The notes beneath the pieces are model-generated. The model was not told the DNA's origin, made no database searches, and was given only the letters and a program-made list of their open reading frames with translations. A stretch of DNA of 42,061 nucleotides. Origin: Patescibacteria group bacterium UBA6164 (GTDB lineage Bacteria; Patescibacteriota; Gracilibacteria; BD1-5; UBA6164). The translations under genes and the position numbers were made by a program. Location of the stretch: assembly GCA_002422305.1 (NCBI GenBank), contig DIUG01000041.1, forward strand, positions 1-42,061, written 5' to 3'. Shown in pieces: positions 30,872 to 42,061 of this stretch. The first letter of the stretch is position 1. The number at the start of each line of letters is the position of its first letter.

Positions 30872-31076
30872 AAAAAGTTTTGACAATTATTAAATGATAA
30901 ATAATATTTAATAGCTTTCTCTAATTAATTAAATTTGTTGGTTAATTAAGAAGGGGGGCATGTAAAGGATTATTTTTCATAATATCATTAGTAATATAAT
31001 TTTTCCGCTATTATATTACTAAAATTAAAAAGAAACTCTATGTTCATAAGAGTTTCTTTTTAATTGTTTTAAAATT
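30872..31076 (+). repeat. 205-bp direct repeat, copy 2
   Basis: Identical to 29182-29386. The absence of even one substitution in AT-rich non-coding DNA means either very recent duplication, gene conversion, or strong constraint. Confidence 0.92.
30914..31062 (+). ncRNA. Putative small RNA, copy 2
   Basis: Same predicted RNA as at 29224-29372 with its own promoter (TTGACA 30880-30885, TAATAT 30902-30907) and terminator. The terminator ends about 290 bases before the adhesin start, so it is unlikely to be simply the adhesin leader. Confidence 0.62.
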
Positions 31077-31353
31077 ATCTAAATCAATATTTATCTAAAT
31101 ATTAATTTTTAACACATATTTTTTACATTAGCTCCTAATTTTATTTTTTATATAAAAAAAACTTGTATATATTAGTATATGTATATAATAAAAATAACTT
31201 TAAGTAAAATAAGTATTCTAAAGATTGATTTTTAAAAATAAAAAATCTAAAAAAACTTTTTAATTAATAAAGTATGATTTATTTTATAAAAAAAACCAAA
31301 TTTAAAATTATTTTTACTATGAAGTTTATTTTATATTTTTATATATTTATAAT

Positions 31354-34300
31354 ATGAAAAATGTTTTTTTACATAAAGCAAAGCAGAAAACAGCCTCTTT
31401 AGTATTGTTTTCAATGGTTTTTTCTTTGGTTAGTCCATTTGGGAATATTACTTTTGCTGACCAAATTACTGCAATAGCTCAAATTGAAGCTATTGTACAA
31501 TGAGAAGATGCAAGTTCTATAACAATAGAGGTTCTTCAAGAAACTGAAGCTACTGGAATTATTTCTCAAAATTTAAATGCTTATCAAGCAGCTATTTCTG
31601 CTGCTGCTGATGGGGATTTAGATACTATATGAGAAATACAAGCTATGATTGATAGTGTTAATGCTACAGAAGCTGCAACTGCATTAGCTACAATACAATG
31701 ATATGCTACTTGAGATGATGCAAGTGCTTTAAGTATAGATGAACTTATAGTTGCATGAGTAACTTGAACTGTAGTATGAAGTTTAGATTCATATAAAACA
31801 GTAATAGCTGGAGAGGATGCAATAGCTGATTTACCTGCTTTACAATTATTAATTGATAATGTGAATGCACTTGTTACTGCAATAGCTGCAGCTCAAGTAC
31901 AATTAGATTTAGTTGTTACTGCTCAATCTAACTATACTACAGCTTGATGATTAGTTGGAGATCAAGTATACATAGATGTAACAGATGCTAAAGATGCTGT
32001 AGATTTAGCAATAATTTCAGAAGTTACAGTTGATATTTTATCAACAACTGTAACTCTTACAGCAAACCTTGGACTTTTAGATGATGCAACTGATGCTCTA
32101 AATGTAGCTGCTGCAGATGCTGTAGAAACACTTATTTCAAACTTACCTCTAGAAGCTAATTTAGTTGTTGCTAATGAAGCTGATGTAACTACTGCAAGAA
32201 ATGCTTATGATTTATTAACAGTAGATCAACAAGATTTAGTTTTAAATCTTGCAACACTTACAGTTGCTGAAGAACAAATAGCTGATTTAATAGCTGCTAC
32301 TGCTGCAGTATTAACTGCAGAATGAAGTAAAACTCAAGAAGATGTAGATGCAGCACAATTATTAATAGATGAAGTAACAGCAGGATGAGCTAAAACAGCT
32401 TTACAAGATAGATTAAACGATGTTCAAGATATTGTTGATGCAATAGCTGCTGCTCAAATAGAATTGGCTTTAGTTAATACTGCTCAATCTAACTATACTA
32501 CAGCTTGAGGAAATATTGGCGATCAAGTATATATAGATGTAACAGATGCTAAAGATGCTGTAGACTTAGCAATAATCTCAGAAGTTACAGTTGATATTTT
32601 ATCAACAACTGCAACTCTTACAACAAACATTGGACTTTTGGATGATGCAACAGATGCTCTTAATGTAGCTGCTGCAGATGCTGTAGAAACACTTATTACA
32701 AATTTACCATTAGAAGCTGATTTAACATTAGCTGATACTGGAGATGTTGAAGCTGCAAGAACTGCATTTGATGCTTTAACTGTAACACAACAAGGATTAG
32801 TTACAAATATTGCTGTTTTAATAACTGCTGAAGAACAAATAGCTGATTTAACTGCTGCTGATGCTGCTGTTACAACTGCTGAATGAACTCCAACACAATG
32901 AAATATTGATTCTGCACAAACTTTAATAAATGAAGTAACTGCATGAGCTGCTAAAACAGCTTTACAAGATAGATTAAACGATGTTCAAGATATTGTTGAT
33001 GCTGATGTAGTAATTGCTTTAATAAATGCATTACCATTAGAAGCTGATTTAACATTAGCTGATACTGGAGATGTTGAAGCTGCAAGAACTGCATTTGATG
33101 CTTTAACTGTAACACAACAAGGATTAGTTACAAATATTGCTGTTTTAATAACTGCTGAAGAACAAATAGCCGATTTAACTGCTGCTGATGCTGCTGTTAC
33201 AACTGCTGAATGAACTCCAACACAATGAAATATTGATTCTGCACAAACTTTAATAAATGAAGTAACTGCATGAGCTGCTAAAACAGCTTTACAAGATAGA
33301 TTAAACGATGTTCAAGATATTGTTGATGCTGATGTAGCTGCTGACTCTGCACTTACTGCATATGAAGATAAAGTTGCTTTAAACTATTCAACTTGAAGTT
33401 TTGCTACTACTGAAAAAGAAGCTGCTGAAACTGCAATAACTGCATATCAAGATTTATCATGAAATAATACAAAATTTGATGGTAGAAAAACAACTGCTGA
33501 TAATTTAAATACAGATAAACAAGATGCTTATGATGATATGGTAATTGCAAAATCTACTGCAGCAAGTTTAACAGAAAATGAATATACTTCAGATTCTTGG
33601 ACTGATCTTGAAGATGCATTAAATCTCGTAGAGGTAACTATGCAAAATCAAATAGATAAAACAACTGCAATTAATGATGCAATAGCTGCATTAAAAATAT
33701 ATGTAACTATTAATTCTGATGAAACTAGCTTAAAAGCTGGAGAAACTGCAAATATTAGTTTTACACTTTCAAAAAGTTCATCTAACTTTACTTTAGAAGA
33801 TATTACAGTTGTTTGAGGTAGTTTATCTAGCTTTAGTGGTTCTTGAATTTGATATACTGTAGTATTTACTCCAAATACAAATAGTACTACTACTTGAACT
33901 ATAAATATTTTATCAAATACTTTTACAGATGCTGATGGACATGATAATGTAGAGGCAGATGAAGTAAGTATAAATATTGATACTCTATATTCAGTTATCT
34001 CTTCTATCGTAGTTACTCCTACTAATACTTGAACAGGTGCTACTTACACATTCAATGTAAATGAAACTTCTACAGGTATTATATATGTTTGAACTGGAAG
34101 TGATGTAATGGCTACATTAGTTGGTTCAGGTGAAACTACAAAAACGGGAAGTGCTACTCATACTGGAACAATAAATGATTTAATATCTTGAATAGATTAT
34201 TATTATTATATTAAAGCTACTGATTTAGCAGGAAATGTTACTAATAGTCTTACTTGAACTTTCTCTAGTGCTGATACTGCTGCTCCAGTAGTATTTAATA

Positions 34301-35679
34301 AAAGAGTTGATAGTATTACTTCTACAACTGCAACTGTAAAATTTGATTTTACTGATGCTAACTATACAGTTTGAACTGGTCCTAAAACTGGTACAGGTTA
34401 TATTAGTATTGGTACTTGAGATTCTTATACAAATGTAGTAGAAAATTGAGTTATAACTGTTGCAACTTGAACAACTAATACTGCATCTAAAATATTTGGT
34501 TCTTTAAGTGCAAATACAAAATATAATTATTCAATATCTATTACTGATAATTATGGAAATGTTTCAACTGCTTCTACTGGATCATTTGTTACTGCAAGTG
34601 CACCTATAGATCTTGAAAGTGATACAACAAGTACTTGAGCTACAACTCTTACTGGAAGTAATGTTACTGCTGGTTCAGGACTTACTCTAAGTGGTTCTAT
34701 AACTGTAGAATCTGATGTAAATGATAGTAATTCTATAACTTGAAGTCTAGTACTTTCATGAGTTACTCTTATAACTGTTTCTGGTGGAACTTGGAATGGT
34801 GTTATTATTCCACCTACATTAGTTCAAAGCTGATCTACAGAAAATGCAACTAATAATGAAATATCTACAGTTGTTCCACAAAATACTTCTGTATTAAATG
34901 GTAATACAACAGTAACTACAACTTATACTTCTACTATACTTCAAACAGTAAAATTAGGTTGAGAAAATTGAATTACTCTTACTTCTAGTTGAGCTAATTT
35001 TAGAGTAAGTTTCGTAGTACCAAATGGAACAGTATGAACAACTTTAAAACTTTATCGTTCAGTTGATTGAACTACTTGGGAAGCAAATAGCCCTGATACA
35101 ACTTGTACACTTGATTCAAATAAATTTTGTACATTTGAAACTAATCACTTAAGTTATTTTGCTCCTACTTTAGTTACTTCTGCTACTTCTATGGTAACTA
35201 ATAATTCTTGAGGAAGTTCTTCATCTAGTGCTAGTTCATGATCATCTTGATCATCATGATGATATAGTTCTTCATCTAGTTCTACTACTGCTACTAATAA
35301 TAATGTAGAAGTAAATACTACAAGTTATGTTGAAGCTACAACTACAAGTGTTATTTTAGATAATAAATTATCTTTAACACAATTAAAAGATATAATTAAA
35401 GGTATTAAAAAACAAAGTGTTTCTACAAAAAATTGAACAGTACAAATATCTATTCCAGAATTTGATGCTAAAATTCAAATAATAATTGAAGGAATTACAA
35501 AATCTTATGTAAAAAAAGCTGAAAAAGCTAAATTGACTCAAAAAGCAAATAAAGAATTTTTTGAACAATATTCTACACTTCTTTTAGGTTTAAAATTACA
35601 TATTGAAAAAGATCCTAGATGAATAGAAATAGCTAAAATAGCTATGAAAAAAATGAATACTATTTTAAAAAATAAATAA
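31354..35679 (+). CDS. Large secreted adhesin-like protein with tandem repeats
   Basis: 1441 residues under code 25. Signal peptide at about 1-35 (basic NVFLHKAKQK, hydrophobic SLVLFSMVFSLVSPFG, ITFA). Residues about 36-720 are Ala/Thr/Asp-rich helical repeats with the recurring blocks NYTTAGG-x-x-GDQVYIDVTDAK, DDATDALNVAAADAVETLI and LQDRLNDVQDIVDA. Then Ig-like beta domains (SLKAGETANISFTLSKSS; TDADGHDNVEADE), fibronectin-like parts (SSADTAAPVVFN; KATDLAGNVTNS), a Ser/Gly linker near 1290-1310 and a lysine-rich helical C-terminus. No sorting signal is recognisable. Probably a surface adhesin for host-cell contact. Glycine is both TGA and GGN. Followed by a strong terminator. Confidence 0.85.
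32704..33337 (+). repeat. Tandem 327-bp repeat inside the adhesin gene
   Basis: 32704-33010 and 33031-33337 are 307 bases long with essentially one difference (AGCTGATTTA versus AGCCGATTTA). The period of 327 bp equals 109 codons, so frame is kept. An older, more diverged pair with a 561-bp offset (187 codons) lies at about 31921 and 32482. Confidence 0.9.
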
Positions 35680-35689
35680 TATTTATACT

Positions 35690-35728
35690 AAAAAAAATAC
35701 TAAATCTATTAGATTTAGTATTTTTTTT
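35690..35728 (+). terminator. Terminator of adhesin gene
   Basis: AAAAAAATACTAAATCT and AGATTTAGTATTTTTTTT form a 17-bp stem with a 3-base loop and U run, starting 10 bases after the stop codon. Confidence 0.85.
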
Positions 35729-35818
35729 GTAAATGAGGTATGTTTATTTAAATTTTTCTTTACAAAAAACAAAAACTTTTTATTATATTATTGTGTTTTT
35801 ATTTTTTAAAAAAATATT

Positions 35819-36841
35819 ATGAAAAAAATATTAAACTATATATTATTTTTGTTTTTTGTTATTTTTTTAACTTCATGTTTTTGATCAAAAGATGAAATTG
35901 ATCAAGCTAAAAAAGAACTTTGAATTATAGAATCAGATGTTTTAGATAATGATACTTGAAGTAATATTGATTTATTATCCGAAGAAGAAATTGAAACTGG
36001 TTCAGGTCTAGAAATAGTTGAAGTAGAGGAAGTAAAAAAAATAGAAATAACATACCTTACAGATGAAAAGTTTATAGAATTAGATGATTTATCTAATAAA
36101 AATATTTCTAGTTGAGAAATAGAAATTACATGAAAAACATTAACTAAAGTAGATAAAATAAATGTTATATTTGAAAATAAAGAATCAAAATTTCCTTTGG
36201 ATTCTTATACTTTAAAACAGTTCGTAGCTTGAAGTAATACTTTTTTATATAGAGCTTTTTCTAGATATGAAACTTTTGATTATTGAAAAAATGTTTATAT
36301 AATTGAGGCTTATTCTTGAGATAAAGTAAGTAAATTACAACTTGTTATAAATCTCTTAAAAGATGATGAGGTAAGTTCTTCTAAAAATATAGAAACTATT
36401 TCTGAAAATATATCTATGGAATCATTGCCGGTATGAGAAAAATTTTGAAATCCTATATCATTATGAAATGGTAAAATATCATATTCTGATTTAAAATGAT
36501 TAGAAATACAAAAATTTACTATAAATGATTTATCTTGTGAAAATCTTAGTGAAGTATTATCTCAAAAAATACATTCTTGGTATTATTGGAATACTTGTCG
36601 CCCTATTAAAACAAATGAATGATTTAGTTTTTTTGTTATTAGATTAGATGGAGATAAATATTTTTATGAAAAACATTATTATTTATCTTATGAGTGAATA
36701 TATTGAGTTCAAGAATTAGAAACATGAGAATGAGTAGATATAAAAAATATTAAAGAAAAAAATCTAGAGTTAAAAGAAAAAAATCAAGATTATTCTATTA
36801 CAGAAATAACTGATAAATTATTTAAAGAAATATTAAATTAA
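35819..36841 (+). CDS. Lipoprotein, unknown function
   Basis: 340 residues. Signal with lipobox: KKILNYILFLFFVIFLTSC, cysteine at about 20, followed by FGSKDE. Acidic region 30-80 (DLLSEEEIETGSGLEIVEVE) and a mixed fold with a cysteine pair (LSCENL; WNTCRPIK). No enzyme motif seen. Likely anchored on the outside of the cytoplasmic membrane. It follows the adhesin terminator by 91 bases and precedes pyrH by 24 bases, so it may share a transcript with pyrH. Confidence 0.78.
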
Positions 36842-36865
36842 TAGCTATAAACTAATAAAAAATAA

Positions 36866-37558
36866 ATGAGAATATTATTAAAAATATCTGGTGAAGCTTT
36901 AAAATGAGAAAAAGAATTTTGAATAGATATAGAGTTTACAAAAAATATTGTAAATAAAATAAAAGAAATATATGATAAAGGTATAGAAATAGCTATAGTT
37001 ATTTGATGATGAAATATTTATAGATGAACAAATTTAATTGCATCTTGAGTAAATTCTTCAGATTCTCATAATTTAAGTATGTTATCTACAGTTTTTAATT
37101 GAGTTGTTTTAAAAAATTTTTTAGAACAGGAATGAATTAGTTCTATTGTTATGGATCCAAATGGTATAAAATTTATAGAAAATTATTCAAAAAATAATGC
37201 TTTAGAATATCTTAATTCTTGAAAAATAGTTATTTGTACTTGATGAACTTGAAATCCATATTTTACAACAGATACTTGATGAGTTCTTAGAGCATTGGAA
37301 TTAGAATGTGAAATAATGATAAAAGCTACAAAAGTAGATGGTGTTTATAATAAAGACCCTATTAAATATGATGATGCAGTATTTTTTGAAAATATATCAT
37401 ATGAAGAATTTATAAAAATGAATTTAAAAATTTTAGATCAAACAGCAGTTTCTTTAGCACAAGAAAATAAATTAATTATAAAAGTAGTAAATCTTTTTAA
37501 AAATAAATCTATTTTAAATATTATAGAATGAAAAAAAGAAGGTACTACAATTAGTTAA
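36866..37558 (+). CDS. pyrH: UMP kinase
   Basis: 230 residues. Opens directly at the phosphate-binding strand MRILLKISGEALKG, then IAIVIGGGNIYRG, MDPNGIKF, VICTGGTGNPYFTTDTGGVL (GTGNPYFTTD is diagnostic of bacterial PyrH), KATKVDGVYNKDP and YEEFIKMNLKILDQTAVSLA. It phosphorylates UMP to UDP in the hexameric, GTP-activated bacterial form. The triple glycine is TGA TGA TGA and the GTG motif also uses TGA: strong evidence that UGA is glycine. Followed by a long perfect hairpin. Confidence 0.97.
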
Positions 37559-37585
37559 AAAAAGTGTTAAAAAATACTTTACTAT

Positions 37586-37627
37586 AAAAATAAATTAATT
37601 AAGATATATCTTAATTAATTTATTTTT
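37586..37627 (+). terminator. Terminator of pyrH
   Basis: AAAAATAAATTAATTAAG and its exact complement with a six-base loop (ATATAT), followed by T-rich sequence. The symmetry would allow use on both strands. Confidence 0.75.
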
Positions 37628-37644
37628 ATATAAACTATATTTTT

Positions 37645-40600
37645 ATGTTTGATATTCTAGGTGTAACTAAATTAAATTTATGAGAAAAAGATTGGATAAG
37701 ATCAGAAAAATATTTTATTAATTGAGATGTTGAAAATATTTCATTAAAAAAAAGTAATTCTAGAATTACTTTTAATGTTATTTTAGAAACAGTATATAAT
37801 AATTATGAAGTAGTTTTATGAATAGATAAAACAGATAAAGAATTATTTTGAGCTTGTAATTGTGATTCATTTAGAAAAAATAGGGGTTGTAAACATATTT
37901 GAGCATTAGCTAGACAAATAGACAATAATTATATTATAAATGATGATTTGTCTATTATTCCAAAAATAGAAAAAGATTCAAAAAGTAAAGAATTAAGTAT
38001 TTTAAATAAAATATGAAAACTTGATAATGATGAAAAATCTTATGATGATGATGAAAATCTTTATAAATTAAAGCTAGATTTTACTAAAGAAAAATGAGAT
38101 ATAACAATTTGTTTATATAAATGTGTAATATTAAAAAATTGAAAATTATCTAGTGGAAAAAAAATATTTTCTAAAGACACAGATTCATTACCTAATAATT
38201 TAAAAAAATTAAAATTATTTATAGAACCTAAAAATCCACATAATTATCGGTCAAATGAAATTGATAATATGACTTTTTTAGATACACCAGAAATTTTTAT
38301 AAATCTTATAAAACAATTTAATCCTATATTTGATATTGATAATAATGAAATTTTCTTTGAAAAAGAAGTTTTAAATTTAAAGGTTAAAACTAATAAAAAT
38401 AATAATTGATTTTATGATATGTATTTAGTTGTATCATGAAAAACAATTGAATATAAAATTAAAGATATTAAATTTATTTGAAATGATTATTCTAGCTTAT
38501 TTGTTATACTAGACAAAGACAAACATTTATTTTTATGAAAAACTGATTTACCAAATATTTTTATAAACTCTATTCGAGATAAAATATTATCATTAAAAAA
38601 TGAAGATTTTGAAGAATTTAAAAAATGACCATATTTTGAAAAATTACTAGAAAATACTGTTAGTATTGATGAGATGTGAGTAAAATATAGTGTTTGAGAA
38701 CCAAAAAATAAATTTTTATTAGAGATTAGTAATGATTTTGAAAAAGTAGTTTTAGAACATTTATTTTCATATTGAGAAAAAAATATAATAGCTAATGATA
38801 AAACAAAAAATTTATTAATAGATAATTGAAATGTAATAAAAAGAAATTTTGAACAAGAATCTAAATTAAAAAAGGATTTAAATAATATAATGTCTTTTTT
38901 TGATGATAAAGAAGAAGAAAATTCTACTTATACTAAATATGTAGATAGTAGTATAGATGATTTTTTTGATGAAATAGAAGTTTTGATAAATAAATGAATA
39001 GATATAGAATATAAACAACAAGTAAAAAAAATAACAAATAAAGAACTTTGAGCTAATATAAATATTTCTTCATGACAAGATTGGTTTGATGCTAATGTAG
39101 AAATAAAACTTTGAGATAATGTAATAGAAGAAGCAAGTGATGTTATTTTAGCTTTAAAACAATGAAAAGATAGGATTACATTAAAAAATGGTATGACTAT
39201 TTTATTGAAAGATAAATTGAAAGATTCACTTAAAGAATTTGAAGAGCTTTGAATAAATGAAAAAAATATATGAGATACAGTAAAAATATCAAAATTTAAT
39301 ATATGATTATTAAAAGATAAAAAAAATAATTCAGATTTTATAGATTATTCTCTTGATAAAGAAGTTTTAAAATTAAAAAAATCCCTTACTAATTTTAAAT
39401 GAGTAACAAATGTTAAAATTTCAAAAAATGTAGAAGCAAATCTTAGAGATTATCAAATTAAATGATATCAATGGTTAAATTTTTTATCAGAATATAATTT
39501 TTCTTGAATTTTGGCAGATGATATGTGACTTTGAAAAACTCTACAAACTTTAGCTATAATTCAAAATGAGTATGATAAAAAAACACTAAAAACACCATCA
39601 TTGATAGTTTGTCCAACTTCATTGGTTTTAAACTGGGCAGATGAAGCTAAAAAATTTACACCCAAATTAAAAGTAGATTATATAAAAAATTGAAAATTAT
39701 GATTTGATGATATAAGTAAAGATACTCAATTAATAATTGTTTCTTATTGAATGATGGCAAATTTAGTTGATGATGAAAAAAATGATAAAAAATTTTATTA
39801 TTTAGTTTTAGATGAAGCTCAAAATATAAAAAATCCTGTAGCTATTAGAACAAAATCTATTTGTAAAATAAAAGCAAAATATCGTTTAGCTCTTTCTTGA
39901 ACACCAATAGAAAATAATTTAATGGAATTGTGGAGTATTTTTAATTTTTTAATGCCAAACTTTTTATGAAACTTATCACATTTTAAACATAAATATATAA
40001 CAGAAGAATGAAATATGAAACTTCTTTCTTCTAAGATAAAACCTTTTATTTTAAGAAGAACAAAGGAAGAAGTTTTAAAAGATTTACCACCAAAAGTAGA
40101 AGAGGTTATAAAATTAGAAATGTGAGAAAAACAAAAAGCATTTTATGATAAGTTAAAAACTACATTTAGATTACAAATAAATAAAGAATTAGAAGAAAAA
40201 TGATTAAATAAAGCAAGATTTCAAGTTTTAGATTCACTTTTAAAACTTAGACAAGCATGTCTTATGCCAGAATTAGTTAATATGGCTTGAAATAATCTAA
40301 AAGAATCAATAAAAATAAAATATATAGAAGAAAATATAGAAGATATGATTTGAAAATGACATAATTTACTTATTTTTAGTCAATTTACAGGTTTTTTGAA
40401 ATATATTAAAATTGTATTAGATAAAAAAGATATTTTATATAACTATCTTGATTGACAAACTAAAAAAGAAGATAGGAAAAAATTAGTTGATAGTTTTAAT
40501 TCTTGAAATGTAAATGTTTTTATTATTAGTTTAAAGGCTTGATGAACTTGATTGAATTTAACTAGTGCAGATTATGTAATACATTTAGATCCATGGTGGA

Positions 40601-40809
40601 ATCCAGCAGTTGAAAGTCAAGCAACAGATAGAGCTCATCGTATGTGACAAGAAAAAACAGTTTTTGTTCAAAAACTTATAGTTTCATGAAGTATAGAAGA
40701 AAAGATATTATCTCTTCAAGAAAAAAAGAAAAAATTAATTGATGATATTTTTTCTGGTAATTTTTCTTCTAATTTAACAGAAAGTGATATAAAATATATA
40801 TTTGAATAA
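37645..40809 (+). CDS. SWIM-zinc-finger SNF2/RapA-like helicase
   Basis: 1054 residues. SWIM zinc finger at about 71-84 (C71, C73, C82, H84: CNCDSFRKNRGCKH), a long divergent middle, then a complete SNF2 motor: Walker A DDMGLGKT at about 625-632, VCPTSLVLNW, DEAQ box near 723 (LVLDEAQNIKNP), ALSGTPIEN, PFILRRTKEEVLKDLP, and the C-terminal lobe with LLIFSQFTGFL, SLKAGGTGLNLTSADYVIHL and DPWWNPAVESQATDRAHRMG. DNA translocase of the bacterial SNF2 group; the precise role (transcription recycling or repair) is unknown. Four of its ATPase-motif glycines are TGA. Confidence 0.93.
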
Positions 40810-40814
40810 AAAAA

Positions 40815-40893
40815 TAACCATATTTTTGTATATTTTAAAATTAAATGTTATCATAAAAGCATATTTTATAATTTTAATAAAAAAATATGGTTA
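40815..40893. promoter_or_regulatory. 13-bp inverted repeat around a start codon
   Basis: TAACCATATTTTT at 40815-40827 and the exact complement AAAAATATGGTTA at 40881-40893, which includes the ATG at 40887 of the next gene. If transcribed through, a stem would hide the start codon; alternatively the arms are protein-binding half-sites. The region between has a TATAAT-like tract. Confidence 0.45.
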
Positions 40894-42061
40894 ATAATTT
40901 AGAGGTTACTTCTCAAAATTTTGATAAAATAGTTAGTGATTGAGTTAGTCCAGAAGAGGCAAAAAGTATTTTAGATAAAATATCACAAATAACTACTCCT
41001 TTACCAGAAAATTTAGATAAAGTAAGAAGTAGTTTGAATGATATAAAAAATGAAACAATAATGTTGTCTGAAGAGACAAAAAAATCATTAAAAGATTTAT
41101 TAAATACATATGAAAATAACAATTCAAGTATTGAATTTTCTGCAAATCCTACTTTTTCAGAATTAAAAGATAAGTTGGAGAATAAAAATAAAATAATGGA
41201 TAATCTTTTTTTATTAAGTGATAATTATTTTGAATCAAAATTAAAAGAAATTCCTTTATCACCATCAGAAAAAGAAAATGTAAAACTTGTTTTATGGGAT
41301 AAACTTTTAAATAACTTAGATGTAGTATCATGAATGTGAGTAATTATTTGAAAAATGACTTTTAAAGCAAAAGAATTATCAAATATATCTTCTTCAATTA
41401 ATGAACAAAATGATAATACTCAAGAGTTTATAGATTGATTAAATAATGCAAATGAAAAAATTACTTTAGATAAAAATAATGAAAAAAATCTTTTTTGATC
41501 TTTTGATGCTTTAATATGAGATAGTTTTGATAAAATAAAAGAAGCAAAATTAAATAATTCAAAATTATATACAGTGGAAAATGTTTCTTTAATTTTGAAT
41601 TGAAAAGATTCAAAATTAGATTTTGATATGATAAAAAACTCTACATTATGAAAAATGAAAACATTTAATAATGTAAAAAATTTATGAGATTATACTAAAT
41701 GATTATTTACATTATTACCTGAAAAATTATCAAATCAATTAAAAGATTATTTGGCTAATATGTCTATAAAACATCCAGTTCTTTGATTTATATTATCATT
41801 ATTTTTAGGTGAAGATTTTTTTAATTGATTATGAGCAAATGAAAAAACAATTAAATCTATTTGAAATTTATCATCATTAGTAGAAAAATCTCCTACAGAT
41901 AGTCCATTAAAAAAAATAAATATGGATGAATTAAAAGAAATGAAACCTGAAAAATTAGAAAAGTTTTTTAAATATTTAGATTCAAAAGAAATTGATTATA
42001 GTAAAGACGATTTTTGGAAGTGATTATTAACTTGAGATACAAGTGATGAAAAAGTAAAAAA
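40887..42061 (+). CDS. Unknown protein, runs off window end
   Basis: At least 391 codons, incomplete at the 3' end. Helical, acidic start (MVNNLEVTSQNFDKIVSDGV; SPEEAKSILDKISQ), a hydrophobic region about residue 290-310 (PVLGFILSLFLGEDFFNGLG), and no motif that I recognise. It may be a surface or cell-wall-related protein, but that is only a guess. An inverted repeat covers its start codon. Confidence 0.7.

Larger units (their letters stand above)
30684..31353. other. 670-bp intergenic region
   Basis: Contains copy 2 of the 205-bp unit (30872-31076). The rest is AT-rich with no coding frame that I trust. A possible adhesin promoter lies at 31163-31189 (TTGTAT, 15-base spacer, TATAAT), leaving a leader of about 160 bases before the start codon. 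Confidence 0.5.

Noticed and set aside
31910..33340. Repeated blocks as a CRISPR array
   Set aside because: The repeats are long, in frame, code for protein and have no unique spacers of regular length.
41149..41331. Minus-strand ORF under the last gene
   Set aside because: Shadow of the plus-strand frame that runs unbroken from 40887 to the window end.

Overview
The window is strongly AT-rich bacterial DNA that reads sensibly only if UGA is glycine (genetic code 25). In-frame TGA falls exactly where glycine is invariant: the P-loops of UvrA, the type IV pilus ATPase and the SNF2 helicase, the triple-glycine loop of UMP kinase, and the GTG/GHN-type motifs of other enzymes. Every complete gene stops at TAA or TAG. 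With the small, patchy gene set and type IV pilus genes, this points to Candidatus Gracilibacteria (BD1-5/GN02) or Absconditabacteria (SR1), small epibiotic or parasitic Patescibacteria. Under code 11 nearly every gene breaks into short pieces; all coordinates below use code 25.

Layout. (1) 1-1.9 kb: three RelE/ParE-type toxin-antitoxin pairs on the minus strand, each behind a near-identical promoter (TTGATA, 16 bp, TATAAT). The middle toxin carries a one-base frameshift in a run of nine A. (2) 1.97-6.6 kb, minus: a large secreted S-layer-like protein and a GT-B glycosyltransferase. (3) 7.0-11.9 kb, minus: type IV pilus/competence genes (two membrane proteins, PilB-like ATPase, PilC-like platform protein), with a nested pair of inverted-repeat elements between ATPase and platform genes. 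(4) 12.0-22.3 kb, mostly minus: housekeeping (DinG-type exonuclease-helicase, rRNA pseudouridine synthase, MurB, UvrA, ComF, M17 aminopeptidase) plus one unknown secreted coiled-coil protein on plus. (5) 22.4-25.0 kb, minus: a four-gene operon of unknown proteins, one with a GspF-like N-terminus and C-terminal membrane helices. (6) 25.5-26.8 kb, plus: a CtpA-type S41 protease. (7) 26.9-31.1 kb: an accessory island with two DUF4143-type ATPases, an antitoxin beside a toxin stub, several repeats, and two identical 205-bp units that each look like a complete small-RNA gene (promoter, two hairpins, terminator) flanking one ATPase. (8) 31.35-42.06 kb, plus: a 1441-residue adhesin-like surface protein, a lipoprotein, UMP kinase, a SWIM-SNF2 helicase and an unfinished unknown gene.

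How it fits together: the surface proteins, glycosyltransferase and pilus genes suit an attached lifestyle; pilus plus ComF suggests DNA uptake; a 16-17-bp word recurring in terminator regions and inside dinG could be an uptake or recognition word. The strongest novelty candidates are the duplicated small-RNA unit, the toxin-antitoxin cassette cluster with a possible slippage site, and the nested miniature element with target-site duplication. No rRNA, tRNA or CRISPR array was seen.
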